Part shown: positions 16,512 to 24,055 of the stretch, piece after piece
How the letters are laid out: the number at the start of each line of letters is the position of its first letter
Position numbering within the stretch: the stretch's first letter is position 1
Assembly: GCA_947176745.1 (NCBI GenBank)
Contig: CAMWRV010000031.1
Location: forward strand, 1 to 33,311
DNA: 33,311 nucleotides
Direction of reading: 5' to 3'
Origin: an uncultured Muribaculaceae bacterium
GTDB lineage: Bacteria > Bacteroidota > Bacteroidia > Bacteroidales > Muribaculaceae
Program-made: the position numbers and the translations under genes
Notes under the pieces: generated by a model
What the model saw: the letters and a program-made list of their open reading frames with translations, nothing else
Told to the model about the DNA's origin: nothing
Database searches by the model: none

Positions 16512-17039
16512 TTATCTTGTCATTATCTTCATATCGGCGAGATAATCGTTATCGTCATTGTAGTCCACCCAGCCGGTGAGAACGAAAGACGGGGATGAGG
16601 TCAGAAACAGATCTTCCGCAATATCATCCATTTGTCCGGGGTCGTAAGCAGGCATGACATAAAAGGATGTCTCGCCATATATCTTGTGGCGAATCGCGAT
16701 CTCGCCTGTGACGATATTTGCCAGAGTATAGACAAACAGAGCCGGACTCGGGAAGAAATCTCCGCCAGATATCGTCTTCTGATAATTCCGGTCTGTGACA
16801 AGAGATCCGTTGCGGTTGAAGAGCACGACCGCGGCGTCGGCACGATCTTCGGCACTTGTGCCTTTGAGAAGGAGTTCAGCCGCAACAAAACCGAGCCTGC
16901 ATAGATTATCCATCTTGAAAAATTTGGGATAGTCGCCCGCAAACTCGCGGTAAAGGCCCGTGATCGAGGCGTCGGAAATATGGTTTCCGTCAAGCACGGC
17001 TCCTTCCGGCGTCACCCTGACATGTGCGATCGTCTTCAT
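16512..17039 (-). CDS. short ketosynthase-like protein (N-terminal thiolase-fold fragment), no catalytic site
   Basis: Protein of 175 residues that resembles only the first half of a ketosynthase (Ketoacyl-synt_2-like). FFKMDNLCRLGFVAAEL (40-56) matches the helix that follows the first strand in ketosynthases, and PSPALFVYTLANIVTGEIAIRH matches the segment before the active-site Cys. After this point the nucleophile elbow and both His motifs are absent, and the chain ends with an unrelated acidic tail. It is complete, with an ATG that overlaps the stop of the full ketosynthase before it (ATGA), so it is probably a real coupled partner rather than debris. A structural, gatekeeping or docking role with that ketosynthase is likely; function is unproven. 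Confidence 0.78.
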   Translation of the reverse strand: MKTIAHVRVTPEGAVLDGNHISDASITGLYREFAGDYPKFFKMDNLCRLGFVAAELLLKGTSAEDRADAAVVLFNRNGSLVTDRNYQKTISGGDFFPSPALFVYTLANIVTGEIAIRHKIYGETSFYVMPAYDPGQMDDIAEDLFLTSSPSFVLTGWVDYNDDNDYLADMKIMTR

Positions 17040-18184
17040 GCGTCACCTCCTTTCCTGTAGGCTATTCCGGCATTGGAACCGCCGAAACCGGACAGAATCT
17101 TTATGAACGACCGGCGCGACGCCGTCCGCACGTCGGGAGATATGGAAAGAGCGTAGGTCGTGCCTTGCTCCGAATATCCCTTTGTCGGAAGCACCACCCC
17201 GTTGTCGATGGCTTTCATCGACAATATGGTCTCGGCCACTCCCGCTGCCCCGAGCGTATGCCCGTAGAATCCTTTCAGGCCGTTGACCGGAGTGTCGTCG
17301 AGACCGGCGCGATGCAGAGCTATCGACTCCATCTCGTCGTTATAAGCAGTGGCGGTGCCGTGGGCGTTGACAAAAGCGATCTCATCACGCCGGAGCGACT
17401 TCAGTATGTCGGAAAGGACTCTGTAAGCCCCCTCCCCTGTGCGCGACGGTCCCGAGATATGGTTTGCATCATTATGGTTGGACGATGCCACATAATACCA
17501 CTTGTCGTCAGACATGGAGTCAGCGGCGGAGAGCACCATTGTGGCCGCAGCCTCTCCGAGATTGAGTCCGACGCGGTCTCTGTCGTAAGGGCGGCACGGT
17601 TCCGGACTCAGAGCCTTGAACGACTGGAAGCCGGAGACAATGAACCCGGACAGGACATCGCAACCGATCACGACCGCGTGGCGGCATCTGCCTGCAAGCA
17701 GACTCCTGACTGCGGCGATCTGAGCGCAGACTCCCGACACACACGCATTGGAGACTACAAGCGGAGTGACCGCATTGCCAAAATACCGGGCTACCCTCAA
17801 AGCTGAATCCGCAAGATAGCACCGGCTGTCATCAAGAGAAGAGGAGAGACAGTCGACATTTCCTTTTGTGGTGGAAAATATAAACAAGACATCGTCTGCG
17901 GCGGGATCCACAGAGCAGGATTCCAGAGCCTTCATAGCCGACAGAATGCAGAGCGTCTCGAAAAAGGTGTAGCTTTCAAATTCCCGGACAGAGGCTTGCG
18001 CCAGCCCGCGGATCATCTCTCTGTCGAAAAGCGACGCGCAGAAAGGTTCAGGCAATCCGAACACCCCCTCATGCCGGCGAAGCATGGAGTGCCCTTCCGA
18101 CACCGCCGCGAAATTATCGACAGACGTTGCCCCGAGCGGCGACAGGATATTGTCGGCCAGGCATGTGATCAAAGTACTTTCCAT
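17036..18184 (-). CDS. beta-ketoacyl-ACP synthase, active (third type)
   Basis: Ketosynthase of 382 residues from the chosen ATG. The triad is intact: Cys148 in SNACVSG, His275 in NAHGTATAYND and His309 in GFYGHTLGAAG. The N-terminal part is more divergent than in the other two ketosynthases, and the Cys motif (NACVSGVCAQIAA) is of the FabF-like type seen in aryl polyene clusters. It is translationally coupled to a half-size ketosynthase-like protein downstream and overlaps the thioesterase stop by 16 nt. It may start the chain or carry out a distinct set of condensations. The start at 18184 replaces a non-ATG start 39 nt upstream. Confidence 0.88.
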   Translation of the reverse strand: MESTLITCLADNILSPLGATSVDNFAAVSEGHSMLRRHEGVFGLPEPFCASLFDREMIRGLAQASVREFESYTFFETLCILSAMKALESCSVDPAADDVLFIFSTTKGNVDCLSSSLDDSRCYLADSALRVARYFGNAVTPLVVSNACVSGVCAQIAAVRSLLAGRCRHAVVIGCDVLSGFIVSGFQSFKALSPEPCRPYDRDRVGLNLGEAAATMVLSAADSMSDDKWYYVASSNHNDANHISGPSRTGEGAYRVLSDILKSLRRDEIAFVNAHGTATAYNDEMESIALHRAGLDDTPVNGLKGFYGHTLGAAGVAETILSMKAIDNGVVLPTKGYSEQGTTYALSISPDVRTASRRSFIKILSGFGGSNAGIAYRKGGDA

Positions 18185-18612
18185 TCTTCCTTCCACTTTC
18201 TGTAAAACTCCGGATTTTCCCATACAAGGTTGTAATCACGGTCCATGAAGACCTGCACCGACCGCCCGGTTGCGAGCACCGTTCCGTCGTTGCTGTCGAC
18301 GATCTCATAATCGAACACGATCTTGGCCGATTCCGTAGGCACATATGTTATGATGACCGTGGGAGTCATCTCGTAGACAATCGGTTTCTTGTATTTGAAA
18401 GAAAGCTCCACGAGAGGCGCATAATAACCATTGGTGAATATGGTCATGTATCCGAGTCCGTACTTCTGTCCGAACGCCTCGCGCGCATCCTCGAAATAGA
18501 GAGGATATGAACCATGCCACACAATGTTCATCGAATCCACTTCGCTGAAGCGTATATCGAGACGTTTAGAGGCCGAGAGCGTTTCTTTCATCTTGTCATC
18601 GCGTGGTGTCAT
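18169..18612 (-). CDS. 4HBT-family thioesterase
   Basis: Hotdog thioesterase of about 147 residues in the 4-hydroxybenzoyl-CoA / YbgC group. RFSEVDSMNIVWHGSYPLYF carries the conserved Asp followed by the VWH..Y signature of the active-site loop, and the next helix reads EDAREAFG. It should hydrolyse acyl-ACP thioesters, either to release the finished polyene acid or to clear stalled chains (compare ApeK). The ATG at 18612 has an AGGAAG-like sequence a few bases before it and overlaps the dehydratase gene by 17 nt; the ATG at 18591 is an alternative that leaves a 4-nt gap. Confidence 0.87.
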   Translation of the reverse strand: MTPRDDKMKETLSASKRLDIRFSEVDSMNIVWHGSYPLYFEDAREAFGQKYGLGYMTIFTNGYYAPLVELSFKYKKPIVYEMTPTVIITYVPTESAKIVFDYEIVDSNDGTVLATGRSVQVFMDRDYNLVWENPEFYRKWKEEWKVL

Positions 18613-19054
18613 TGTCACTTCCTTTATCTTCCGATTCCCTGAGAGCGATCTTCATTCCGGCTTCGGCCACAAGCCGGTCGCCGACCTTCACCTCGGCTTC
18701 GACAAGTGTCATTCCAAAGATCTCCTCGCGGACGGTCACGGTGGTACGCAGCACATCTCCCGTTTTCGGACGGCAGAACAGATTGAGCCCACGGATAGCG
18801 CCGATGAATCCGATCTGTATGCCTTTCCGGAGAATGTATTTGTTGACATATCCGATACGCGCCGCGCAGGTCTGTGCCATGTTCTCTATTATGCCTGAGG
18901 CGGAGAAATATCCGTTGTCGACAAAGATGTTGTCTTCGGAGACAAGAGTCTCCGTTACAGTCTTCTCCTCATCAAACCAGACAAGCCGGCCGACCATTAC
19001 AAAAGGATCTTTCTGCGGAAGCAGTTCATGAATGTCTATCTTGTCAAATTCCAT
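18596..19054 (-). CDS. FabZ/FabA-like hotdog protein with Glu but no His
   Basis: Hotdog-fold 3-hydroxyacyl-ACP dehydratase relative of 152 residues. LLPQKDPFVMVGRL (11-24) is the N-terminal signature seen in dehydratases of aryl polyene clusters, and ENMAQTCAARIG (57-68) matches the FabZ helix, with Glu57 at the place of the catalytic acid. The FabZ His loop (GHFPGxP) is missing; the aligned stretch is DNGYFSASG. The small hotdog protein at 12096-12467 has the His but not the Glu, so the two may build one mixed active site. The start ATG at 19054 overlaps the upstream stop in TGATG; the frame extends 12 nt further only to a TTG. Confidence 0.86.
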   Translation of the reverse strand: MEFDKIDIHELLPQKDPFVMVGRLVWFDEEKTVTETLVSEDNIFVDNGYFSASGIIENMAQTCAARIGYVNKYILRKGIQIGFIGAIRGLNLFCRPKTGDVLRTTVTVREEIFGMTLVEAEVKVGDRLVAEAGMKIALRESEDKGSDNDTTR

Positions 19055-19965
19055 CAATTTGCCCAAAAATCAAAAAAGTTATACCACTGCTCCGGATGCT
19101 GTCTGACTGTAGCCTCAAGCATCGCGGCATACTGCCTTGCCATGTCGAGGGCCCGGGTTCTGACAGGACCCGCGACGCGAGGTTCTATCTTCCTTATAGT
19201 TATGCCGTAAGCCTTCGCTCCGGTTTTCATGACCGACACGAAAAGAGCCGGCACCTCTCTCATGGCCGCCAGCATGAACGCCCCCTGTGGGAAACGCGCC
19301 GTTTCTCCGAAGAATTCAATGGGGAAAGACTTCGGAGATCCGAATATGCGGTCGGCAGGCATGCTCAGTATCTCGCCGTCTGCAAGAGCCTTGTCGACTA
19401 CGAAGAGATGCGACATGTCGGGCGACATCGGTATCATGCGGATATTCTTGTCGCGAAACATCTTGTTTCTGTTGGCCATGACCGATTCCTTCTCGCCGCC
19501 GAACACAAGGGCGTTGAACCGCTTTTTGTCGGCCACAAGCGAATAGCCGGCAATCTCGTAATTTCCGATATGCGAGCTCAACTGTATGAAGCCGGACGCC
19601 TGCTCAGAAAGTTTCATAAACAGGTCATGCCCTTCGACATCCATTCTGAACCGCTTGCCGGCATACATGGCGAACCGGTCGATGACGACCTGAGAGAAAG
19701 CGCAGTGGTTTCTATAGGTCATCCAGCAGGAGCGGATCGCGCCATAGCCGAAACGCCGGCGGTAGAAACTGTAGATCGCCCGACGCTCGGCCTTGTTGAC
19801 GATCATGGCTGGGGGAACCACAAATATGAACGCAAACAGATACAGCAGACGCATATCGGTGACTTTCAGAACCCTGACAAGCCATCGGTGCATCCATCCG
19901 CTTCCGTAGGTCGTACCGACCCACGCATCGTGCTTCAGCTCCTCTGTAGCGGAATCTGCGGTCAC
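19054..19965 (-). CDS. LpxL/HtrB-like acyltransferase
   Basis: Acyltransferase of 303 residues in the lipid A late acyltransferase family. SSHIGNYEIAG (130-140) gives the HX4E catalytic pair His132 and Glu137; a hydrophobic segment near 38-56 anchors it to the inner membrane. FPQGAFMLA later in the chain is the second conserved block. In the operon it probably moves the aryl-polyenoyl or a fatty acyl group from ACP to the lipid acceptor; together with the two other acyltransferases the operon can acylate at least two or three positions. The start appears to be GTG, sharing bases with the ACP stop (GTGA); the next ATG lies 24 codons inside and would drop a conserved stretch. Confidence 0.87.
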   Translation of the reverse strand: MTADSATEELKHDAWVGTTYGSGWMHRWLVRVLKVTDMRLLYLFAFIFVVPPAMIVNKAERRAIYSFYRRRFGYGAIRSCWMTYRNHCAFSQVVIDRFAMYAGKRFRMDVEGHDLFMKLSEQASGFIQLSSHIGNYEIAGYSLVADKKRFNALVFGGEKESVMANRNKMFRDKNIRMIPMSPDMSHLFVVDKALADGEILSMPADRIFGSPKSFPIEFFGETARFPQGAFMLAAMREVPALFVSVMKTGAKAYGITIRKIEPRVAGPVRTRALDMARQYAAMLEATVRQHPEQWYNFFDFWAN

Positions 19966-20210
19966 TTCGCGTTTACCTTGCCTTCGATATAAGCATAGAA
20001 GTCATCGAGCGTGACGACTCCGGCCATTTCCTCAGGTTTGATCTTGAAACCGAAATTCTTCTCCACAATCACCACGATATCCACGAAATCAAGGCTGTCG
20101 ATACCGACATCATCCTTGAGTTTCGCTTCAGGGAAGATCTTTTCCTCGTCAACCTCAAGATCGTCGATGAGGAATGCCCTCACCTTGCTTTCAATTTCCT
20201 TACGTTCCAT
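19962..20210 (-). CDS. acyl carrier protein 1
   Basis: Acyl carrier protein of 82 residues with the phosphopantetheine site VGIDSLD (35-41), Ser39. Highly acidic, typical length. It differs clearly from the other ACP of the operon, so the two are not recent duplicates and may have separate partners, for example starter loading versus elongation. It is coupled to the LpxL-like acyltransferase gene through a GTGA overlap, which hints that this ACP may be the acyl donor for that enzyme. An 84-nt gap with a perfect tandem 15-mer lies upstream. Confidence 0.93.
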   Translation of the reverse strand: MERKEIESKVRAFLIDDLEVDEEKIFPEAKLKDDVGIDSLDFVDIVVIVEKNFGFKIKPEEMAGVVTLDDFYAYIEGKVNAK

Positions 20211-20220
20211 GTGTATTATT

Positions 20221-20250
20221 AGTTGTTCTTATTTAAGTTGTTCTTATTTA
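20221..20250. repeat. perfect tandem 15-mer just upstream of an ACP gene
   Basis: AGTTGTTCTTATTTA occurs twice without a gap (20221-20235 and 20236-20250), in the untranslated gap between the methyltransferase gene and the ACP gene, 11 nt before the ACP start. The duplication is exact, so it is recent or selected. It places two AAGAACAA-type strings before the ACP start on the coding strand. No promoter motif is seen around it. Confidence 0.8.
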
Positions 20251-20294
20251 TGATATTGATTTGTTTATCCCGCTCCCGGCAGCCGTGGTGCAGC

Positions 20295-21401
20295 TTATTG
20301 TCCACCCGCCAGGCGGCACACAAGTATGCTGTGTCCGTGACCGAGAAAATCATGAACGGTCTCTATTTCAAATCCAGCCTCCTCAACAAGGCGAGCCATA
20401 TCTTCGGAATGATACATCTTGCTGTTGCCGTTGGCGATAGCCGTGAAATAGAGGCTTGTCAGAGTGAGACATAGCGCGGCGGGTTCAAACCGCTGGCGAT
20501 CCCACAGAGTCTCCATGATGTATAGCCGGGAATCATGATCCATCACCTGGGCGGCGCGCCGGAGAATGCTTACGATCTGATCCTCGCTGAAACAATCGAG
20601 AAACTGACTCATCCATACGGCGTCGAAACGTCTTCCCTCTGGCATACGCGTGTCAGGATCAAGAAGATTGACTCCGATTCCATCGATGCGCTCCGCTCCA
20701 TCCCGACCTTTGATATTTTCCAGCATGAGTCCGATCTGCTGGGGAAGATCGAGAATCGTGACACGCACATCCTTGTCATGATCCACACACCGCAAAGCCC
20801 ACCGGCCAGTGTTGCCGCCGACGTCAAGAAGAGTGGCGGGCATACGGTCGAAAACTATGCGGAGAGCCTCGTCAAACGAATTGTCGGAATAGAAGTGGTC
20901 GAAACCGAACCAACTGTCGCGAATATGCTGCGGCAACGAAGAAAGCCCCTCATACACAGTGGGCCAGTCGCCAAGACTCTTCAGACCTGCCGGACGGCCT
21001 TCGAGAAGAGCCTCCTCAAGATTGAACCAACCGAGATAATTTACATCATGGTTGAAATCAATATTAACCCGGGTGGCCGGGTCATTTATCAGAAACCATC
21101 CTGTCTTCGAGATCGTGAAACGGTCGGTATCCTTGTCGACAAGAATCAGTCCGATACACAGCGACGCTTCAAGCAGGCACTTCGCCGCATAAAGCGAGAC
21201 ACCCGCCTTGTCGGCGACCTCGGCGGCAGTCATGCCCTCCCTGCTGTCACGGAGCATATCCATGATGCCAAGTCTGAGCATGATCCTCGCGGTCTGAAAG
21301 ATCACCGGCCCGAACGCAATGAACTCCGCGAGGCGCTGAGCCTCGCGGGCGTTCATTGACTCGCGGGTGTATCTTTTCTCCAGTTCCGGAAATAGATTCA
21401 T
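20295..21401 (-). CDS. SAM-dependent methyltransferase (CrtF/O-MT fold), probably ring methylation
   Basis: Class I methyltransferase of 368 residues with the N-terminal winged-helix dimerisation region of plant-type and CrtF-like O-methyltransferases (about 20-100). The SAM motif is LDVGGNTG at 192-199, followed by ILDLP. In O-methyltransferases of this fold a His in the HxLHDW motif is the general base; here the aligned stretch is MSQFLDCFSED (264-274), without that His. This suits a C-methyltransferase. Flexirubin and the aryl polyenes of E. coli and Vibrio carry methyl groups on the carbon next to the phenol, so ring C-methylation of the aryl head is the likely task. Separated from its neighbours by gaps of about 80 nt on both sides. 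Confidence 0.87.
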   Translation of the reverse strand: MNLFPELEKRYTRESMNAREAQRLAEFIAFGPVIFQTARIMLRLGIMDMLRDSREGMTAAEVADKAGVSLYAAKCLLEASLCIGLILVDKDTDRFTISKTGWFLINDPATRVNIDFNHDVNYLGWFNLEEALLEGRPAGLKSLGDWPTVYEGLSSLPQHIRDSWFGFDHFYSDNSFDEALRIVFDRMPATLLDVGGNTGRWALRCVDHDKDVRVTILDLPQQIGLMLENIKGRDGAERIDGIGVNLLDPDTRMPEGRRFDAVWMSQFLDCFSEDQIVSILRRAAQVMDHDSRLYIMETLWDRQRFEPAALCLTLTSLYFTAIANGNSKMYHSEDMARLVEEAGFEIETVHDFLGHGHSILVCRLAGGQ

Positions 21402-21430
21402 AGCAATTCTGTTGTTAACCTTTCTGGATC

Positions 21431-21478
21431 ATTACGGGGAATGACACAAACAATCATAGGCACGCCATTCCCCTTAAT
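21431..21478. other. hairpin between secreted-protein gene and methyltransferase gene
   Basis: GGGGAATG (21436-21443) pairs with CATTCCCC (21466-21473), and after one mismatch ATTA (21431-21434) pairs with TAAT (21475-21478), giving a 12-pair stem around a 22-nt loop. On the coding strand no T-run follows, so it is not a simple intrinsic terminator. It could stabilise or process the mRNA between the two genes. Confidence 0.55.
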
Positions 21479-21482
21479 GATA

Positions 21483-22019
21483 TCATTTGCCTTTCTTGAT
21501 GCGCTTGGCGAGATACTTGGCTATGCCTTCGAATCCCTCCTCAAGAGCGAGCGGGTAATTGAATCCGCTGTTGTTCTCCTCATCAATTGTGAATAGAGCT
21601 ACAGTCTCACCTGTCGATTTTTTCTTGATGGTCACCGAACCCCAGAGTTTGATACCGACGCCACCCTTGAAAGACATGACATTGACATAAGTGTCAAGAT
21701 TGGTGATCTTCACCACGAACTGATATTGCGCCTCCGCCTCGTCAGCAGTCATGAGAAAGTTCTTGGAATTCTTGTTGAACTCCCTGATGAACTCCGACGC
21801 ACACTCTGGGAGCTGATCGTCTACATTTGCGAAACGACCATCCTCGCGCAGCGGCATCTTGTTGTCATACTTGGCATCAGCCATATCTATCACAAGAGAA
21901 GCGACTCCTCCCTCTTTCAGAGAAGCAATCGACCCTTCGGTGAGTTTGATGTCGTCACCGGCCATGACGGCCAGACATCCCATGACAGCGAAAAGTGCTG
22001 TAAGCAGATACTTTTTCAT
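21483..22019 (-). CDS. secreted protein of unknown function
   Basis: Protein of 178 residues with a clear signal peptide (MKKYLLTALFAVMGCLAVMA, cleavage near residue 20). The mature part alternates polar and hydrophobic residues as in a beta-rich fold and ends in the basic tail LAKRIKKGK. I do not recognise the family. It sits between the first three core genes (ammonia-lyase, ketoreductase, ketosynthase) and the methyltransferase, with 90-nt and 81-nt gaps on its two sides. It is therefore less tightly built into the operon than other genes. A periplasmic role in pigment transport or placement is possible; nothing in the sequence proves it. Cys15 lies in an imperfect lipobox. Confidence 0.8.
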   Translation of the reverse strand: MKKYLLTALFAVMGCLAVMAGDDIKLTEGSIASLKEGGVASLVIDMADAKYDNKMPLREDGRFANVDDQLPECASEFIREFNKNSKNFLMTADEAEAQYQFVVKITNLDTYVNVMSFKGGVGIKLWGSVTIKKKSTGETVALFTIDEENNSGFNYPLALEEGFEGIAKYLAKRIKKGK

Positions 22020-22067
22020 GATCTTAAGTTGTTAAGTTTATAATTATGGTTAGCCAGGCATGACGAA

Positions 22068-22083
22068 GTGCGTATGGACGCAC
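22068..22083. other. short hairpin after the first ketosynthase gene
   Basis: GTGCGT (22068-22073) and ACGCAC (22078-22083) form a 6-bp stem with a 4-nt loop in the gap after the ketosynthase stop at 22110. There is no T-run behind it on the coding strand. The rest of this 90-nt gap shows no promoter motif that I can defend. Confidence 0.4.
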
Positions 22084-22109
22084 GGAGTAATTAGCGATAT
22101 AAGCAATTA

Positions 22110-23330
22110 TTACGGTTTTCTGATTACGAGAGCACTGTTGGTTCCTCCGAATCCGAAAGAGTTCGAAAGCACAAGACCGATCGGCATATCGATAGTGGTG
22201 CGAGCTATATTGAGAGATGCGGCAGCCTCGCTCGGTTCTTCGAGATTGATGTTGGGGGCCACAAAGCCTTCAAGCATCATGATGATACTATATACGGCCT
22301 CGCTCGCACCTGCCATCCAACACTCATGACCTGTCATAGATTTGGTGGAACTTATCACAGCCTTATGGCCACGGAAAAGCCTGTCGAGAGCTATTGCCTC
22401 GAAATCATCGCCCTGCGGAGTCGATGTGGCGTGCGCGTTGATATAGTCGATCTCGTCGGGAGTGACACCGGCATCCTGCATGGCGCGAGTCATGGCCTTG
22501 ACAGAACCGTCGTCGCTCGGCTGCGATATGCCGCCGCCATTAGAAGAGAAGCCGTAACCCACGATCTCTGCAAGGATAGTGGCTCCACGGGCCACGGCAT
22601 GGTCATAGTCCTCAAGAACAAGAGCCGCCGCGCCGCCGCTCGGAATCAGTCCGTCACGATCGCGGTCGAACGGACGCGACGCCTTGTGAGGCTCATCCAT
22701 GCGAACGGAAAACGCGCTCAGAGCGTCAAATGTCGCCATGGAGTAATAGTTGGTCTCCTGCGCGCCTCCGGCAATGACCATATCCTGTAGTCCCTGCTTT
22801 ATGAGCATGTATGCAATGCCTATGGAATGGGAGCCGCTGGCACACGCCGAACTGATGGTGAAGTTGACGCCCTTGAGGTGGAAGATCGTGCTGAGATTCA
22901 TATTGACAGTCGAGTTCATCGACTGAAATATCAGACCGGAGCCGAGGAGAGCGGAGTCATGCTTCTCTGCCATTATGTTGGCGGCCTCGATCACAGGCTT
23001 TGCCGACGAGTCATTGCCGAAAATTATGCCCACCTCGTTCTCCTGCAGGTATTCGTCGGAGACACCGGCCTGTGCGAAAGCCTCTTTCGCTGCCATGTAT
23101 GCATATTCGGCCTCTTCCGACAGTCCGACACGCAGGCGCCTGTCGATCACACCTTTCAACTTTGGACGCTCCACGATGCCTGTAAGTCCCGAACGGTAAC
23201 CGTATTCGAGTCGTTCCGGTTCGACGCCGATGCCGGAACGCCCGTTGTAGAGCGAGTCTTTTACTTCCTCCTTATTCTTTCCGATGCATGACCATATGCC
23301 CATACCTGTAACTACAACCCTTCTACTCAT
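22110..23330 (-). CDS. beta-ketoacyl-ACP synthase (FabB/FabF-like), active
   Basis: Ketosynthase of 406 residues with a complete triad: Cys163 in SSACASGSH, His300 in NAHATSTPQGD and His335 in SMTGHECWMAG. The form ACASGSHSIG and the HATSTP variant mark it as FabB/FabF-like, close to the ketosynthase that sits beside the ketoreductase in aryl polyene clusters (ApeR-type). It is coupled to the ketoreductase gene by a TGATG overlap, so condensation and reduction steps are linked at the level of translation. Full length, start certain. Confidence 0.92.
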   Translation of the reverse strand: MSRRVVVTGMGIWSCIGKNKEEVKDSLYNGRSGIGVEPERLEYGYRSGLTGIVERPKLKGVIDRRLRVGLSEEAEYAYMAAKEAFAQAGVSDEYLQENEVGIIFGNDSSAKPVIEAANIMAEKHDSALLGSGLIFQSMNSTVNMNLSTIFHLKGVNFTISSACASGSHSIGIAYMLIKQGLQDMVIAGGAQETNYYSMATFDALSAFSVRMDEPHKASRPFDRDRDGLIPSGGAAALVLEDYDHAVARGATILAEIVGYGFSSNGGGISQPSDDGSVKAMTRAMQDAGVTPDEIDYINAHATSTPQGDDFEAIALDRLFRGHKAVISSTKSMTGHECWMAGASEAVYSIIMMLEGFVAPNINLEEPSEAAASLNIARTTIDMPIGLVLSNSFGFGGTNSALVIRKP

Positions 23331-24055
23331 CAGTACAGTCCTCCGTTGATTGATATTGTCTCACCTGTGATATATGAAGATTCATCCGACGCCAGAAACG
23401 CCACGAGCGACGCCACTTCGTCAGCCTCGCCGAAACGTCCGAGCGGTACAAGCTTTTTGAGGCTCTCCTCATCGAGATCCTTTGTCATGTCTGAACGGAT
23501 GAAGCCGGGAGCAACGGCGTTGACCGTAACCTTGCGGGCGGCCACTTCCTGGGCAAGTGCCTTCGTACCTCCTATCAGCGCGGCCTTGGCTGCAGAATAG
23601 TTCGCCTGACCGGGAAGACCTTTCAGTCCTGACAGCGACGTGATGTTGATGATGCGTCCGAAACGCTTTGTCAGCATCCCCTTAAGCACGCGGCGCGTGA
23701 CATGGAAGAAGCCGTCGAGAGTGGTATCGATCACTTTATGCCATTGCTCGGACTGCATGAATATCATAAGATTGTCATCGCGCACTCCGGCATTGTTGAC
23801 GAGAACCGTGATCCGGTCGTCGGGATGAGAGTCTTCCCACTGTTCGAGAGCGGCATCGACCGACTCCTCGGAACTGACGTCGAACGGCAGCAGTTCGGCG
23901 CAACCTCCGGCAGCGACGATCTCGTCTGCCACAGCTTTGGCCGCTTCCTCATTCGAGCGGTAATTCACAATTATGCCGAGTCCCTGAGCGGCGAGTTTTT
24001 TGCATATCGCCGCTCCGAGACCACGCGAGCCTCCAGTCACCAATGCGTATTTCAT
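23330..24055 (-). CDS. fabG: 3-oxoacyl-ACP reductase (FabG-type SDR)
   Basis: Short-chain dehydrogenase of 241 residues. GGSRGLG (8-14) is the NADP(H) loop, NNAG lies at 87-90, and the active site is Ser140, Tyr153 and Lys157 (YSAAK). The C-terminal ITGETISINGGLY is the FabG ending. It reduces the beta-keto group after each condensation; in aryl polyene clusters the counterpart is ApeQ. It overlaps the ammonia-lyase stop by 4 nt (ATGA) and the ketosynthase start by 1 nt. The cluster copy is probably dedicated to the pigment, with a housekeeping fabG elsewhere. Confidence 0.92.
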   Translation of the reverse strand: MKYALVTGGSRGLGAAICKKLAAQGLGIIVNYRSNEEAAKAVADEIVAAGGCAELLPFDVSSEESVDAALEQWEDSHPDDRITVLVNNAGVRDDNLMIFMQSEQWHKVIDTTLDGFFHVTRRVLKGMLTKRFGRIINITSLSGLKGLPGQANYSAAKAALIGGTKALAQEVAARKVTVNAVAPGFIRSDMTKDLDEESLKKLVPLGRFGEADEVASLVAFLASDESSYITGETISINGGLY

